Below are positions 27,208 through 34,026 of a stretch of 50,604 nt of DNA, piece by piece. Source of the DNA: JAJZMA01 sp021850405 (GTDB lineage Bacteria; Chloroflexota; Dormibacteria; Aeolococcales; Aeolococcaceae); the NCBI GenBank assembly GCA_027365835.1, contig DAHXLU010000065.1, positions 1 through 50,604 on the forward strand, in the 5' to 3' direction. Under the pieces are notes generated by a model. The model was not told the origin of the DNA. It saw only the letters and a list, made by a program, of their open reading frames with translations, and did not search any database. Position 1 is the first letter of the stretch; each line of letters opens with the position of its first letter. The position numbers were made by a program, and so were the translations under genes.

Positions 27208-28043
27208 TGGTAAAGGTCCCTTCCAGCCGGCTGGCGATAGACGAGGCGCTGGTAGCGGACCTGCTTTCAGGTTTTATCCGGGAGGAGATTACCCGGTTCG
27301 GATTTAACCAGGCGATCCTTGCGCTATCGGGTGGGGTGGATTCGGCGGTTGTACTTGCACTGGCTGCCATGGCCCTGGGACCCAGCAATGTTACTGCAGT
27401 CCTCCTTCCCTATAGAACCAGCAGTGGAGACTCAGTGCTCCATGCCCGCCTGCTATGCAGCCAGTTTGGGGTATCACCCCTTGAGATAGACATTACCCCG
27501 CAGATTGATGCGTACTTCAGTTCTGACCCTGCTGCGAGCAGGGCTCGCAGAGGCAACAAGATGGCCCGGGAGAGGATGACGATAGTCTATGACCTGTCGC
27601 TCAAGCATGGGGGGCTGGTACTGGGCACAAGCAACAAAACCGAGCTTCTGCTTGGCTATGGCACCATATTTGGGGACCTGGCGAGCGCTCTCAACCCCCT
27701 TGGAGACCTGTTCAAGACCCAGGTCTTTGCGCTGGGACGTTACCTCCAGCTTCCCGATGCCATCCTTGAAAAGCCACCGAGCGCTGACCTGTGGGAAGGG
27801 CAGGCAGATGAAGCTGACCTGGGATTCTCCTATGCAGTCGCAGACACAATTCTGGAGGCAATCGTCGACCAGAGGTACAGGCCTGGGGAGGTGGTTGCCA
27901 TGGGATTTGACGAAATCCTGGTTGCTAGCATTACCGACCGGGTGCGGGCCAACCAGTACAAGCGTCGCCTGCCGCTTATAGCCAAACTGGGGCCCAGGAC
28001 CATAGACCGGGATTTTCGGTATCCACGTGACTGGGGAGCCTGA
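27204..28043 (+). CDS. nadE: NAD+ synthase, synthetase subunit
   Basis: Adenylates and amidates nicotinic acid adenine dinucleotide. 279 residues. The PP-loop LALSGGVDSAVVLALA is near residue 40. VLGTSNKTELLLGYGTIFGDLASALNPLGDLFKTQVFALG (given here in parts in relatives as GTSNKTE and GD-PLGDLYK) and PPSADLWEGQADEADLGF complete the signature. It is the size of ammonia-dependent NadE, and the glutaminase is encoded just upstream. The start is GTG 27204 (GGAG 8 nt upstream) or ATG 27207. It overlaps rsmI by 17 bp. Confidence 0.96.
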   Translation: MMVKVPSSRLAIDEALVADLLSGFIREEITRFGFNQAILALSGGVDSAVVLALAAMALGPSNVTAVLLPYRTSSGDSVLHARLLCSQFGVSPLEIDITPQIDAYFSSDPAASRARRGNKMARERMTIVYDLSLKHGGLVLGTSNKTELLLGYGTIFGDLASALNPLGDLFKTQVFALGRYLQLPDAILEKPPSADLWEGQADEADLGFSYAVADTILEAIVDQRYRPGEVVAMGFDEILVASITDRVRANQYKRRLPLIAKLGPRTIDRDFRYPRDWGA

Positions 28044-28794
28044 GGCCGGAGCTGGCTGCCTCACCGTAGTGGCAACCCCAATCGGAAACCTGCAGGACAT
28101 AACCTTGAGGGCGCTCGACGTACTGTCGCACGCCGACCTGATTGTGGCGGAAGATACCCGTCGCACGCGTGCGCTCCTGTCCGCGCACAACATAGCCGGA
28201 AGGCTATCCTCCCTTCCAGCCTATGCCGAGGCTGGAAGGATCGCACGCATCCTGGATCGTCTTGCGGCAGGAGAGCGGCTTGCCCTCTGCACCGATGCAG
28301 GCATGCCAGGCATCAGTGATCCTGGTGCCAAGCTGGTAAGGGCGGCCCGGGAGGCTGGGTTCCCTGTAACTGTGGCACCGGGCCCATCTGCCCTTACTAC
28401 TGCACTGGTGCTGTCAGGGTGCGACGGCAGCAGCTTCCACTTCCTTGGATTTCTCCCCCGCTCGCCTGGCAAGATGCGAAAGGTGCTGGGTGCCGCAGCC
28501 CAGATGGGAGATGCCATTGTATTCTACGAGTCACCGCTGCGCCTGGGCCGCACCCTGGCACTGGTTGCGGAAGTGGTGATGGGGAGGAACACGATAGTGG
28601 CAAGGGAGATGACCAAACTGCACGAGACGATTCATGAGGGCAGCGCCCTTCAGCTCTCAGAGCAGTTCCGGAAGGTAGCTCCCCGGGGAGAATGTACCGT
28701 GATCATTGAGGCTGGTCCGGCTCCAGGAGAAGCTGACCCGCGCATTACACATGCAGACAGAAAAGTTGCCCAAAGAGGCAAAGGCAATGCCTGA
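28027..28794 (+). CDS. rsmI: 16S rRNA (cytidine-1402 2'-O) methyltransferase RsmI
   Basis: Tetrapyrrole-methylase-fold SAM enzyme that methylates C1402 in the ribosomal P site. Signature motifs are LTVVATPIGNLQDITLRAL, AEDTRRTRALL, LCTDAGMPGISDPG, VAPGPSALTTALVLSG and FYESPLRLGRTL. 255 residues. It starts at GTG 28027 inside the nadE end. Its stop lies over the best metG start. The last 20 residues are basic and not conserved. Confidence 0.95.
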   Translation: MTGEPEAGAGCLTVVATPIGNLQDITLRALDVLSHADLIVAEDTRRTRALLSAHNIAGRLSSLPAYAEAGRIARILDRLAAGERLALCTDAGMPGISDPGAKLVRAAREAGFPVTVAPGPSALTTALVLSGCDGSSFHFLGFLPRSPGKMRKVLGAAAQMGDAIVFYESPLRLGRTLALVAEVVMGRNTIVAREMTKLHETIHEGSALQLSEQFRKVAPRGECTVIIEAGPAPGEADPRITHADRKVAQRGKGNA

Positions 28795-30418
28795 GGGAGC
28801 ACCCGGCACACACTCCAGCGCCTTACATCCACAGGCAGCGCAGTCCGGGTCTGCAGCTGAAACTTTCTACATAACTGCTGCGATTGACTACGTCAATGCT
28901 GCGCCGCATCTGGGCACCACTTACGAAAAAATAGGATGCGACGTTATTGCCAGGTACAACCGGCTGGCAGGGAAAGAGGTGCGGTTCACCATGGGAAGTG
29001 ATGAGCACAGCCAGTCCGTCGAGCGCTCTGCCCGCGCCAGGGGGATGGATCCGGAAGCTTTCTGCGATGAGCAGGCACAACTTTTCCAGTCGGTCTGGGC
29101 AGCCATGGACATCTCGCCTACCGCTTATGTACGTACCGGAGGACCAGAGAACAGCAAGACTGTCAACCAGCTGCTGGCCAGAATCCATGAACGCGGTCAT
29201 ATCTACAAAGGCTGGTATCAGGCATGGTTCTGCCCATCCTGCGAACAGTTCTACACTGACAAGGAGCTGGCAGACAAGTCGCAGTGTCCCGTACACGGCA
29301 AGCCGCTGGAATGGATAGAGGAGGAAAACTACTTCTTCCGGCTCTCCAGCTTTCAGGAGCCGCTGCTTGCGCACTTTGCAGATAACCCAGAGTTTCTTAC
29401 TCCCGAGCCCAGGCGCAATGAGATCCTGAACTTCATCAATGCCGGGCTTGCAGACATCTCTATCTCCAGGGGTTTTTCCAGCTGGGGGTTACCACTGCCG
29501 TTTGATCCAGGCCAGGTAGTGTACACGTGGATAGATGCTTTGCCGTCCTACCTCACAGGTGCTGGCTTTTCGAATGGTGACGGAAGTTTTGAGCGGTTCT
29601 GGCCGGCAGATGTACATGTAATTGGCAAGGACATAACCAGATTCCACGCTGTGATCTGGCCTGCCCTCCTCATGGCCGCAGGCATACCCCTGCCACGACA
29701 GGTGCATTCCCATGGTCACATCACCCTGGGCGGGGAAAGGATGAGCAAGACGAGAGGAATATTTATCGATCCGATGCAACTTGTGGGTCAGTTTGGGTCT
29801 GATGCTGTGCGCTACGTGCTGATGGCAGAGGTGCCGTTTGATCGTGATGGAGACTTTTCCATTGAGCTTTTCATTGACCGCTACAATGCAGATCTCGCCA
29901 ACGACTACGGAAATCTGGTGTCGCGTACGCAGAAAATGGTCGCACGGTATTTTGGTGGGAGGGTACCGGCACTCGGGCCAACGACAGATCTCGACCGCGA
30001 GGTGGCAGAGCTTTCCAGGGAAGCTTTTGTATCGTACTGCTCTGCTATGGAACGGCTGGACACGAGTGGGGCCATTGCGGCTGCCCAGCGCCTGGTGGGA
30101 CGGGCAAACCGCTATGTCGAAGAAGCTGCGCCGTGGAAACTGGCTGCAGCCCAGGATCCGCGCCTTGGCTCGGTCTGCTATACCCTGCTGGAAGCGATCC
30201 GGATCTCCAGCATACTGCTCGTTCCTTTCATTCCAGAGGCAGCTGGAACTGTCCTGGCCCAGCTTGGCGCTGCAGGGTCGCAGTCCGGCACTACCCTGGA
30301 GCAGGCAGAAAAGTGGGGCCTCCTGACCGCAGGCGCTGAAATCCAGGTGGGAGAGATTCTCTTTCCCCGTCTCGACCGGGCTCATGTGCTGGAACAGAAC
30401 GTTCCAGCCAAAAAGTAG
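28787..30418 (+). CDS. metG: Methionyl-tRNA synthetase (short form)
   Basis: Class I synthetase that charges initiator and elongator tRNA-Met. The HIGH-equivalent is PHLGTTYEK. A zinc knuckle (CPSCEQFYTDKEL...QCPVHG) lies in the connective peptide, and the KMSKS-equivalent is GERMSKTRG. It lacks the C-terminal Trbp111-like tRNA-binding domain, as many short MetRS do. ATG 28787 is chosen because GAGG lies 8 nt upstream and the rsmI stop overlaps it; this gives 543 residues. Further in-frame starts up to 28706 would run deeply into rsmI. About 25 disordered residues precede the catalytic domain. Confidence 0.95.
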   Translation: MPEGAPGTHSSALHPQAAQSGSAAETFYITAAIDYVNAAPHLGTTYEKIGCDVIARYNRLAGKEVRFTMGSDEHSQSVERSARARGMDPEAFCDEQAQLFQSVWAAMDISPTAYVRTGGPENSKTVNQLLARIHERGHIYKGWYQAWFCPSCEQFYTDKELADKSQCPVHGKPLEWIEEENYFFRLSSFQEPLLAHFADNPEFLTPEPRRNEILNFINAGLADISISRGFSSWGLPLPFDPGQVVYTWIDALPSYLTGAGFSNGDGSFERFWPADVHVIGKDITRFHAVIWPALLMAAGIPLPRQVHSHGHITLGGERMSKTRGIFIDPMQLVGQFGSDAVRYVLMAEVPFDRDGDFSIELFIDRYNADLANDYGNLVSRTQKMVARYFGGRVPALGPTTDLDREVAELSREAFVSYCSAMERLDTSGAIAAAQRLVGRANRYVEEAAPWKLAAAQDPRLGSVCYTLLEAIRISSILLVPFIPEAAGTVLAQLGAAGSQSGTTLEQAEKWGLLTAGAEIQVGEILFPRLDRAHVLEQNVPAKK

Positions 30419-30423
30419 GACAC

Positions 30424-31386
30424 GTGGAGCAAGCCCCACGTTTTGACCACGCTGGCAGCTCTGTGCCCGGCCACAACGCCAGTAGCATGCGTGGTGGACA
30501 TGGAGACGACAAGGAAGGCGGGAATGGAGACAGGCACGGTGCCAGGTCCCAGTATCGCCCCGCCAGGGATCAGCTGACAGCTGCGCCAGGAATCATCGAT
30601 ACCCACTGCCATCTGAACCTGCTCGACGCAGAGGGGCTCCTGCAGCCTACACTTGTGTCCATCCGCACTGCCAACCTTGCAGCTGTTGTCTCAGTTGGGT
30701 TGAATCTCAATGACAGCAGGGCAAACGCCATGATTGCCTCTGCAGTGCCGCGGTGTTACTTTAGCGTAGGGTGGCACCCGGAAGAGCCGGACAGCCCCAG
30801 TGCTGATGAGATGCAGCAACTTGAGGATCTGCTTCGGAAACCACTAGCGGTGGCAGTAGGCGAGATCGGGCTGGACTTCTTCTTTCGGCCCGGATACCAT
30901 GAGGTGCCAGCCAGTGTTCAGGAAAAGTCCTTTCAGAGCATGCTGGACCTGGCGCAGAGGTACAGAAAACCGGTCCTTATACATGACCGGCTGGCCCATG
31001 AACGGATTCTTGAGATCCTTGCAGATTTTCCCGGTGTGACAGGAGTGATGCACTGCTTCTCTGGGGATACGCAGCATCTGGCGCGCGTGCTGGATCGCGG
31101 CTTTATGGTCTCTTTTTCTGGAATAGTCACATTCAGGAACAGCTACGAACTGCAGGAGGTTGCCCGCAGGGTGCCATCCGACATGTTTGTGCTCGAGACG
31201 GACTCTCCATTTCTGGCACCGGTACCTCACCGCGGCAAGCGCAACCTTCCGGGCTATATTGCCGAGACCGCTGCCTGTGTGGCCTGGTGCCGGGGAATAC
31301 AGGTTGCTGAGGTGGTCGCCGCCTCCAGCCAGAATGCAAGGGCTTTGCTGGGGCTGGCGGCCCTGCCGGATATGGAAGCGGGGTGA
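30424..31386 (+). CDS. tatD: TatD-family metal-dependent deoxyribonuclease
   Basis: A TIM-barrel hydrolase, 320 residues. Metal ligands are visible in IIDTHCHLNLLD, AVGEIGLDFFF, PVLIHDRLAHERIL, GVMHCFSGD and LETDSPFLAP. TatD proteins act on DNA 3' ends or on D-aminoacyl-tRNA in repair and quality control. The first 55 residues form a Gly/His/Arg-rich extension of no known role. The gene lies between metG and rsmA, the common metG-tatD-rsmA order. GTG 30424 follows AGGA closely, 6 bp after the metG stop. Confidence 0.95.
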   Translation: MEQAPRFDHAGSSVPGHNASSMRGGHGDDKEGGNGDRHGARSQYRPARDQLTAAPGIIDTHCHLNLLDAEGLLQPTLVSIRTANLAAVVSVGLNLNDSRANAMIASAVPRCYFSVGWHPEEPDSPSADEMQQLEDLLRKPLAVAVGEIGLDFFFRPGYHEVPASVQEKSFQSMLDLAQRYRKPVLIHDRLAHERILEILADFPGVTGVMHCFSGDTQHLARVLDRGFMVSFSGIVTFRNSYELQEVARRVPSDMFVLETDSPFLAPVPHRGKRNLPGYIAETAACVAWCRGIQVAEVVAASSQNARALLGLAALPDMEAG

Positions 31387-32246
31387 CCAGTCCACAAGCT
31401 GATGATCTTTATTCAGTCGCAGGGCTTTCCCGTGTCCTTCGACACTGGGAGCTCCCGCCAGCGCGCAGGTTTGGCCAGAATTTCCTGCTGGACCGCGATG
31501 CAATAGGGGACGAAATAGCAGCAGGAGACGCTGCAGGCGGAACTATCCTGGAAATCGGCCATGGGCTTGGTTCACTTACCATCCCGCTTGCTGCCGTGGC
31601 CGCCTCTGTTGTGGCAGTTGACATTGACCCGCGCTGCAGCAGGGTGTTGCGCACACTGCTACCGGAAGCGGCTCCAGTCCAGACAGTTTGCGATGATGTG
31701 CGCAATATAGATCCTGGAAAGCTGGGGATTGTGCCCCCGTATACAGTCATGGGGAATATACCGTACAACCTCACTGGCAGCATCCTCCGGTATATAACCC
31801 AACTGCGACCACTGCCCAGGCGTGCTGTACTGCTGGTGCAGAAAGAGGTGGGGGAGAGGCTCTGTGCCTCTCCGGGCCGGTGGGGGCTTTCCACCGTGGC
31901 CCTGCAATCGGTAGGAAAACCCAGGGCGATCCGGGTTGTGCCGGCTGCCTGCTTCTATCCGCAGCCAAAAGTGGACTCCCTTCTTTTTGCAGTTGAATTT
32001 TCTGAGACTGTAGATGACGATATGCGCTCACTCGTCCTGCAGCTGGCCCGTGGAGCGTTTTCAATGCGGCGCAAGCGTATCTCCAACAGCCTGCAAGCGC
32101 TTCTCCCAGCCGGGCTGCCAGCAAAAAAACTGCTTGAAACAGCAGGACTGGATCCAGGGCTGCGGCCCGAGGCACTTGGAATGCCAGAGTGGACAAGGCT
32201 AGCAGACGCCTGGCGGCAGCTTGGGCTGCCAGTCACGGGGCGGTAG
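31383..32246 (+). CDS. rsmA: 16S rRNA (adenine-1518/1519 N6) dimethyltransferase RsmA (KsgA)
   Basis: Dimethylates two adjacent adenines in helix 45 of 16S rRNA late in 30S assembly. Motifs: RFGQNFLLDRDAIGDEI, ILEIGHGLGSLTIPLA (SAM binding), VVAVDIDPR and the catalytic MGNIPYNLTGSIL. The C-terminal helical domain contains FSMRRKRISNSL. 287 residues. The GTG start overlaps the tatD stop. It ends the 16-kb co-directional run that began at xseB. Confidence 0.96.
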   Translation: MTSPQADDLYSVAGLSRVLRHWELPPARRFGQNFLLDRDAIGDEIAAGDAAGGTILEIGHGLGSLTIPLAAVAASVVAVDIDPRCSRVLRTLLPEAAPVQTVCDDVRNIDPGKLGIVPPYTVMGNIPYNLTGSILRYITQLRPLPRRAVLLVQKEVGERLCASPGRWGLSTVALQSVGKPRAIRVVPAACFYPQPKVDSLLFAVEFSETVDDDMRSLVLQLARGAFSMRRKRISNSLQALLPAGLPAKKLLETAGLDPGLRPEALGMPEWTRLADAWRQLGLPVTGR

Positions 32247-32553
32247 ATCCCCCACGCGGAAACGACAGGCAACGGGCTCAAATCCTGCACAGCTGGTACA
32301 GGCTGGAGCGGCAGGGTCTCAGATTGCCACTAACCCCATGCCGCCCAGCGCGAACGCTAACACCACCGGCGGTGGCCATCGGCCCCATCCCGATATGCAA
32401 GCTATCCGAGCGCTACGGTGCGACAGCTGCAACAGATCGGTGACGAAAGCTGCAAGAAGTGGTCGCTAGGGCTCACAGGAGGGTCCCCGGGTGCCAATGT
32501 AACTCCCATCAGGTGGTTGGCACCCCGTCACCATAGGAGAACAGGAGAGTACG
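32247..32553 (+). other. Non-coding gap after rsmA
   Basis: 307 bp with no convincing gene. Its only clear structure is the stem at 32489-32525 shortly before the zinc-ribbon gene. Any promoter for that gene should lie here, but I cannot place one. Confidence 0.5.
32489..32525 (+). promoter_or_regulatory. Nine-bp stem in the leader of the zinc-ribbon gene
   Basis: GGGTGCCAA (32489-32497) pairs perfectly with TTGGCACCC (32517-32525) across a 19-nt loop. It ends 28 nt before the start codon of the following small gene. No T-run follows, so it is not a standard terminator. It may be a transcript-end structure for rsmA, an operator or a leader element. Confidence 0.4.
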
Positions 32554-32742
32554 ATGCGAGCAATAGTTACCTGTGAATGCTGTGGATACCGTCAGGCAGT
32601 CGCACGACAGATCAACGCTCCAGAGTCGTTTCACATCGTATGCCATGAGTGCGAAGGCGTCCTACGGGTAGATGTAACCTCGGCCGACCTGAAGGCAGCT
32701 GGGGTTGACCCGAAGCGGGGTGTCCAGAAGGCTGCGGTATAG
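32554..32742 (+). CDS. Small zinc-ribbon protein of unknown function
   Basis: 62 residues with two Cys pairs, CECC near residue 8 and CHEC near residue 30, typical of a single zinc ribbon (MJ0042/FmdB-like in general form). GGAG lies 6-7 nt before the ATG, which supports a real gene. No family could be named from sequence alone. The C-terminal half is polar and slightly basic. It stands alone between rsmA and the tRNA gene. Confidence 0.65.
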   Translation: MRAIVTCECCGYRQAVARQINAPESFHIVCHECEGVLRVDVTSADLKAAGVDPKRGVQKAAV

Positions 32743-32837
32743 CCCGGCATGAGCCCTGTTCCTGGGCGAACCAGTGAGGAGGGTTGCGAGGCAGGAAGCA
32801 GGGAAAGGCAGCAGAACGTACTGCATGGGCACAACGC

Positions 32838-32846
32838 TGGTATGAT
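32838..32846 (+). promoter_or_regulatory. Extended -10 promoter of tRNA-Val
   Basis: TGG-TATGAT gives an extended -10 (TGn plus 5 of 6 -10 bases) ending 10 nt before the mature 5' end of the tRNA. No good -35 is seen. The same TGGTAT start recurs before infC. Confidence 0.5.
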
Positions 32847-32856
32847 CCGCTGCGTG

Positions 32857-32933
32857 GGGCGCATAGCTCAGTTGGTATGAGCGCTGCGTTGACATCGCAG
32901 AGGTCTCAGGTTCGATCCCTGATGCGCCCACCA
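32857..32933 (+). tRNA. tRNA-Val (anticodon GAC), CCA encoded
   Basis: Complete cloverleaf. The acceptor stem is GGGCGCA/TGCGCCC with discriminator A and an encoded CCA. The D arm is AGCTCAGTTGGTATGAGC. The anticodon stem CTGCG/CGCAG presents TTGACAT, with GAC at the anticodon, reading GUC and GUU valine codons. The T arm is TCAGG-TTCGATC-CCTGA. It lies alone in the plus-strand run. Confidence 0.97.
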
Positions 32934-33242
32934 TCGCCCCCCCCTTATGACTCCTGGAACTGGCGCACTGGGCTGGCATGAGCTGGCATCAACGACTTGC
33001 CACGGGGGCGCAAGGTGCCCACCGGCTGAATGCCTCCCCAGGCGCTCACCGGTCGCCGCGGCAAGCACGGGCGCCGGGGCGCAGCAGCCCTACCGGTAAG
33101 CTCAGGGTTCGCACTCAAAGAGGGCAGGTAGAGGACCTGTTCCAGGCACTGGAGCATCATCCCTCAGCCGATCCGACCGGCCACCTGGCCGGCCAGTGAC
33201 GCGCTCCCCACAACTGGCAATTAGTGACATTAACTCCAGATT

Positions 33243-33317
33243 TCTTGCACACCTCATGCACAGGTTATACACAGCCTGACGGACAATATCGGAACTTACA
33301 GCAGCCACTTATCCACA
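33243..33317 (+). promoter_or_regulatory. Phased array of four DnaA boxes
   Basis: Four boxes in one orientation. TCTTGCACA (33243) and TCATGCACA (33254) each differ by one base from TTWTNCACA. TTATACACA (33265) and TTATCCACA (33309) are perfect. The starts are 11, 11 and 44 bp apart, all multiples of 11, so the boxes face the same side of the helix. Such phasing favours cooperative DnaA binding. It may be a replication origin, a DnaA-titrating site or a DnaA-controlled promoter for the gene at 33453. Genes do not change direction here and dnaA/dnaN are not in the window. Confidence 0.6.
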
Positions 33318-33411
33318 GTCTTTACCCTTGTGCGGGCAAGGCTTGTTGTTAGCGTAACAGTCACTTTTTTTTTGGCCCAAATATTGGGTGCCATTTGTCC
33401 GTGTTAATTGC

Positions 33412-33442
33412 TTGACAGCCCTTTCTTGGGGCGCGCTACACT
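33412..33442 (+). promoter_or_regulatory. Promoter-like pair before the Cys-rich gene
   Basis: A consensus TTGACA (33412-33417) and TACACT (33437-33442) are separated by 19 bp. The expected transcript would begin a few bases before ATG 33453, so the mRNA would have almost no leader. Confidence 0.4.
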
Positions 33443-33452
33443 CCGTGACCGC

Positions 33453-33749
33453 ATGACAAAAATTATTGATCCCGACCAACCAACACCCGCCAAGCTGTGC
33501 CACCGGACTGGGTGTCAACAGCCGGTCAAGAAGCGCACCGCCAAGTACTGCAGCGTCCGCTGCTGCGCGCTGGACCCAGAGCGACAGGAGCGCATCCGAC
33601 GCCAGGCACGCGCGTGCAGCAGGCAGGCTATCCTGCCTCTGGCCCACCAGATGACCCTGAATCTGGGAAACAACCCTGAAGCCCAGATTGCGTCATTTGC
33701 ACGCCAGAGAGAAGATATCCCAGGTGGCCTCTCCCGGCTCGCAGGCTAG
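33453..33749 (+). CDS. Small Cys-rich (zinc finger-like) protein
   Basis: 98 residues. Four to five Cys residues are grouped in CHRTGCQQPVKKRTAKYCSVRCC, shortened here to CxxxxC-x12-CxxxCC, a treble-clef/zinc-finger-like pattern with KYCS-RC as in many small bacterial zinc proteins. A basic helix rich in Arg and Gln follows (DPERQERIRRQARACSRQ). It probably binds nucleic acid, but no family is recognised. ATG 33453 is chosen over the upstream in-frame TTG 33408, which would precede the promoter-like TTGACA. No ribosome site is visible, consistent with a near-leaderless transcript. Confidence 0.55.
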   Translation: MTKIIDPDQPTPAKLCHRTGCQQPVKKRTAKYCSVRCCALDPERQERIRRQARACSRQAILPLAHQMTLNLGNNPEAQIASFARQREDIPGGLSRLAG

Positions 33750-34012
33750 TTCCGGGGAGCTGCAGTAAGCCCAAAGGCAAAAAGTGCCAGCTTCGGTCGC
33801 TTCCCGGCCGCGGGCAGCGCCAGGTATGGTGTTGCAGCGCCACTGGCAGCCTGGGCGATCAGGTGGCGCTGGGGACCCAATTGAGGAGAAAGGGCGCCAC
33901 AGACTGTTAGCGCTGACTGGAGTTACGCCCCATCTGGGTGACGGCTTGCATGGCGGTGCAGGACCTTTTGCCGAATTCCCGCAGTAGAGCACCCCTCTCT
34001 CCACTTTGTCCC

Positions 34013-34018
34013 TATAAT
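34013..34018 (+). promoter_or_regulatory. TATAAT -10 element giving a leaderless thrS mRNA
   Basis: A perfect TATAAT lies only 8 nt before the thrS ATG, so transcription should begin at or within two bases of the start codon. No ribosome site precedes thrS. I found no T-box or other leader in the 277 bp between the Cys-rich gene and thrS, which otherwise appears empty. Confidence 0.6.
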
Positions 34019-34026
34019 CAATCGTC

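Larger units (their letters stand above)
32934..33452 (+). other. Long non-coding interval with DnaA-box array
   Basis: 519 bp without a gene I can support. The first half is GC-rich. The second half is AT-richer and holds, in order, four phased DnaA-like boxes (33243-33317), a T9 run near 33365, the palindrome CCCAA-ATA-TTGGG at 33376-33388, and a promoter-like pair before the Cys-rich gene. Confidence 0.6.

Noticed and set aside
29489..30439. A 316-codon minus-strand open frame opposite metG
   Set aside because: It covers the fully conserved MetRS core on the other strand, shows no motif or signal and is a shadow.
32978..33199. 73-codon open frame after tRNA-Val
   Set aside because: Composition (Arg/Pro/Gly/His/Ser-rich) looks like translated non-coding DNA, there is no ribosome site, and competing frames exist on the other strand.
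33750..34026. T-box or other riboswitch before thrS
   Set aside because: No specifier loop, T-box sequence or terminator is visible, and the TATAAT box 8 nt before the ATG leaves no leader.
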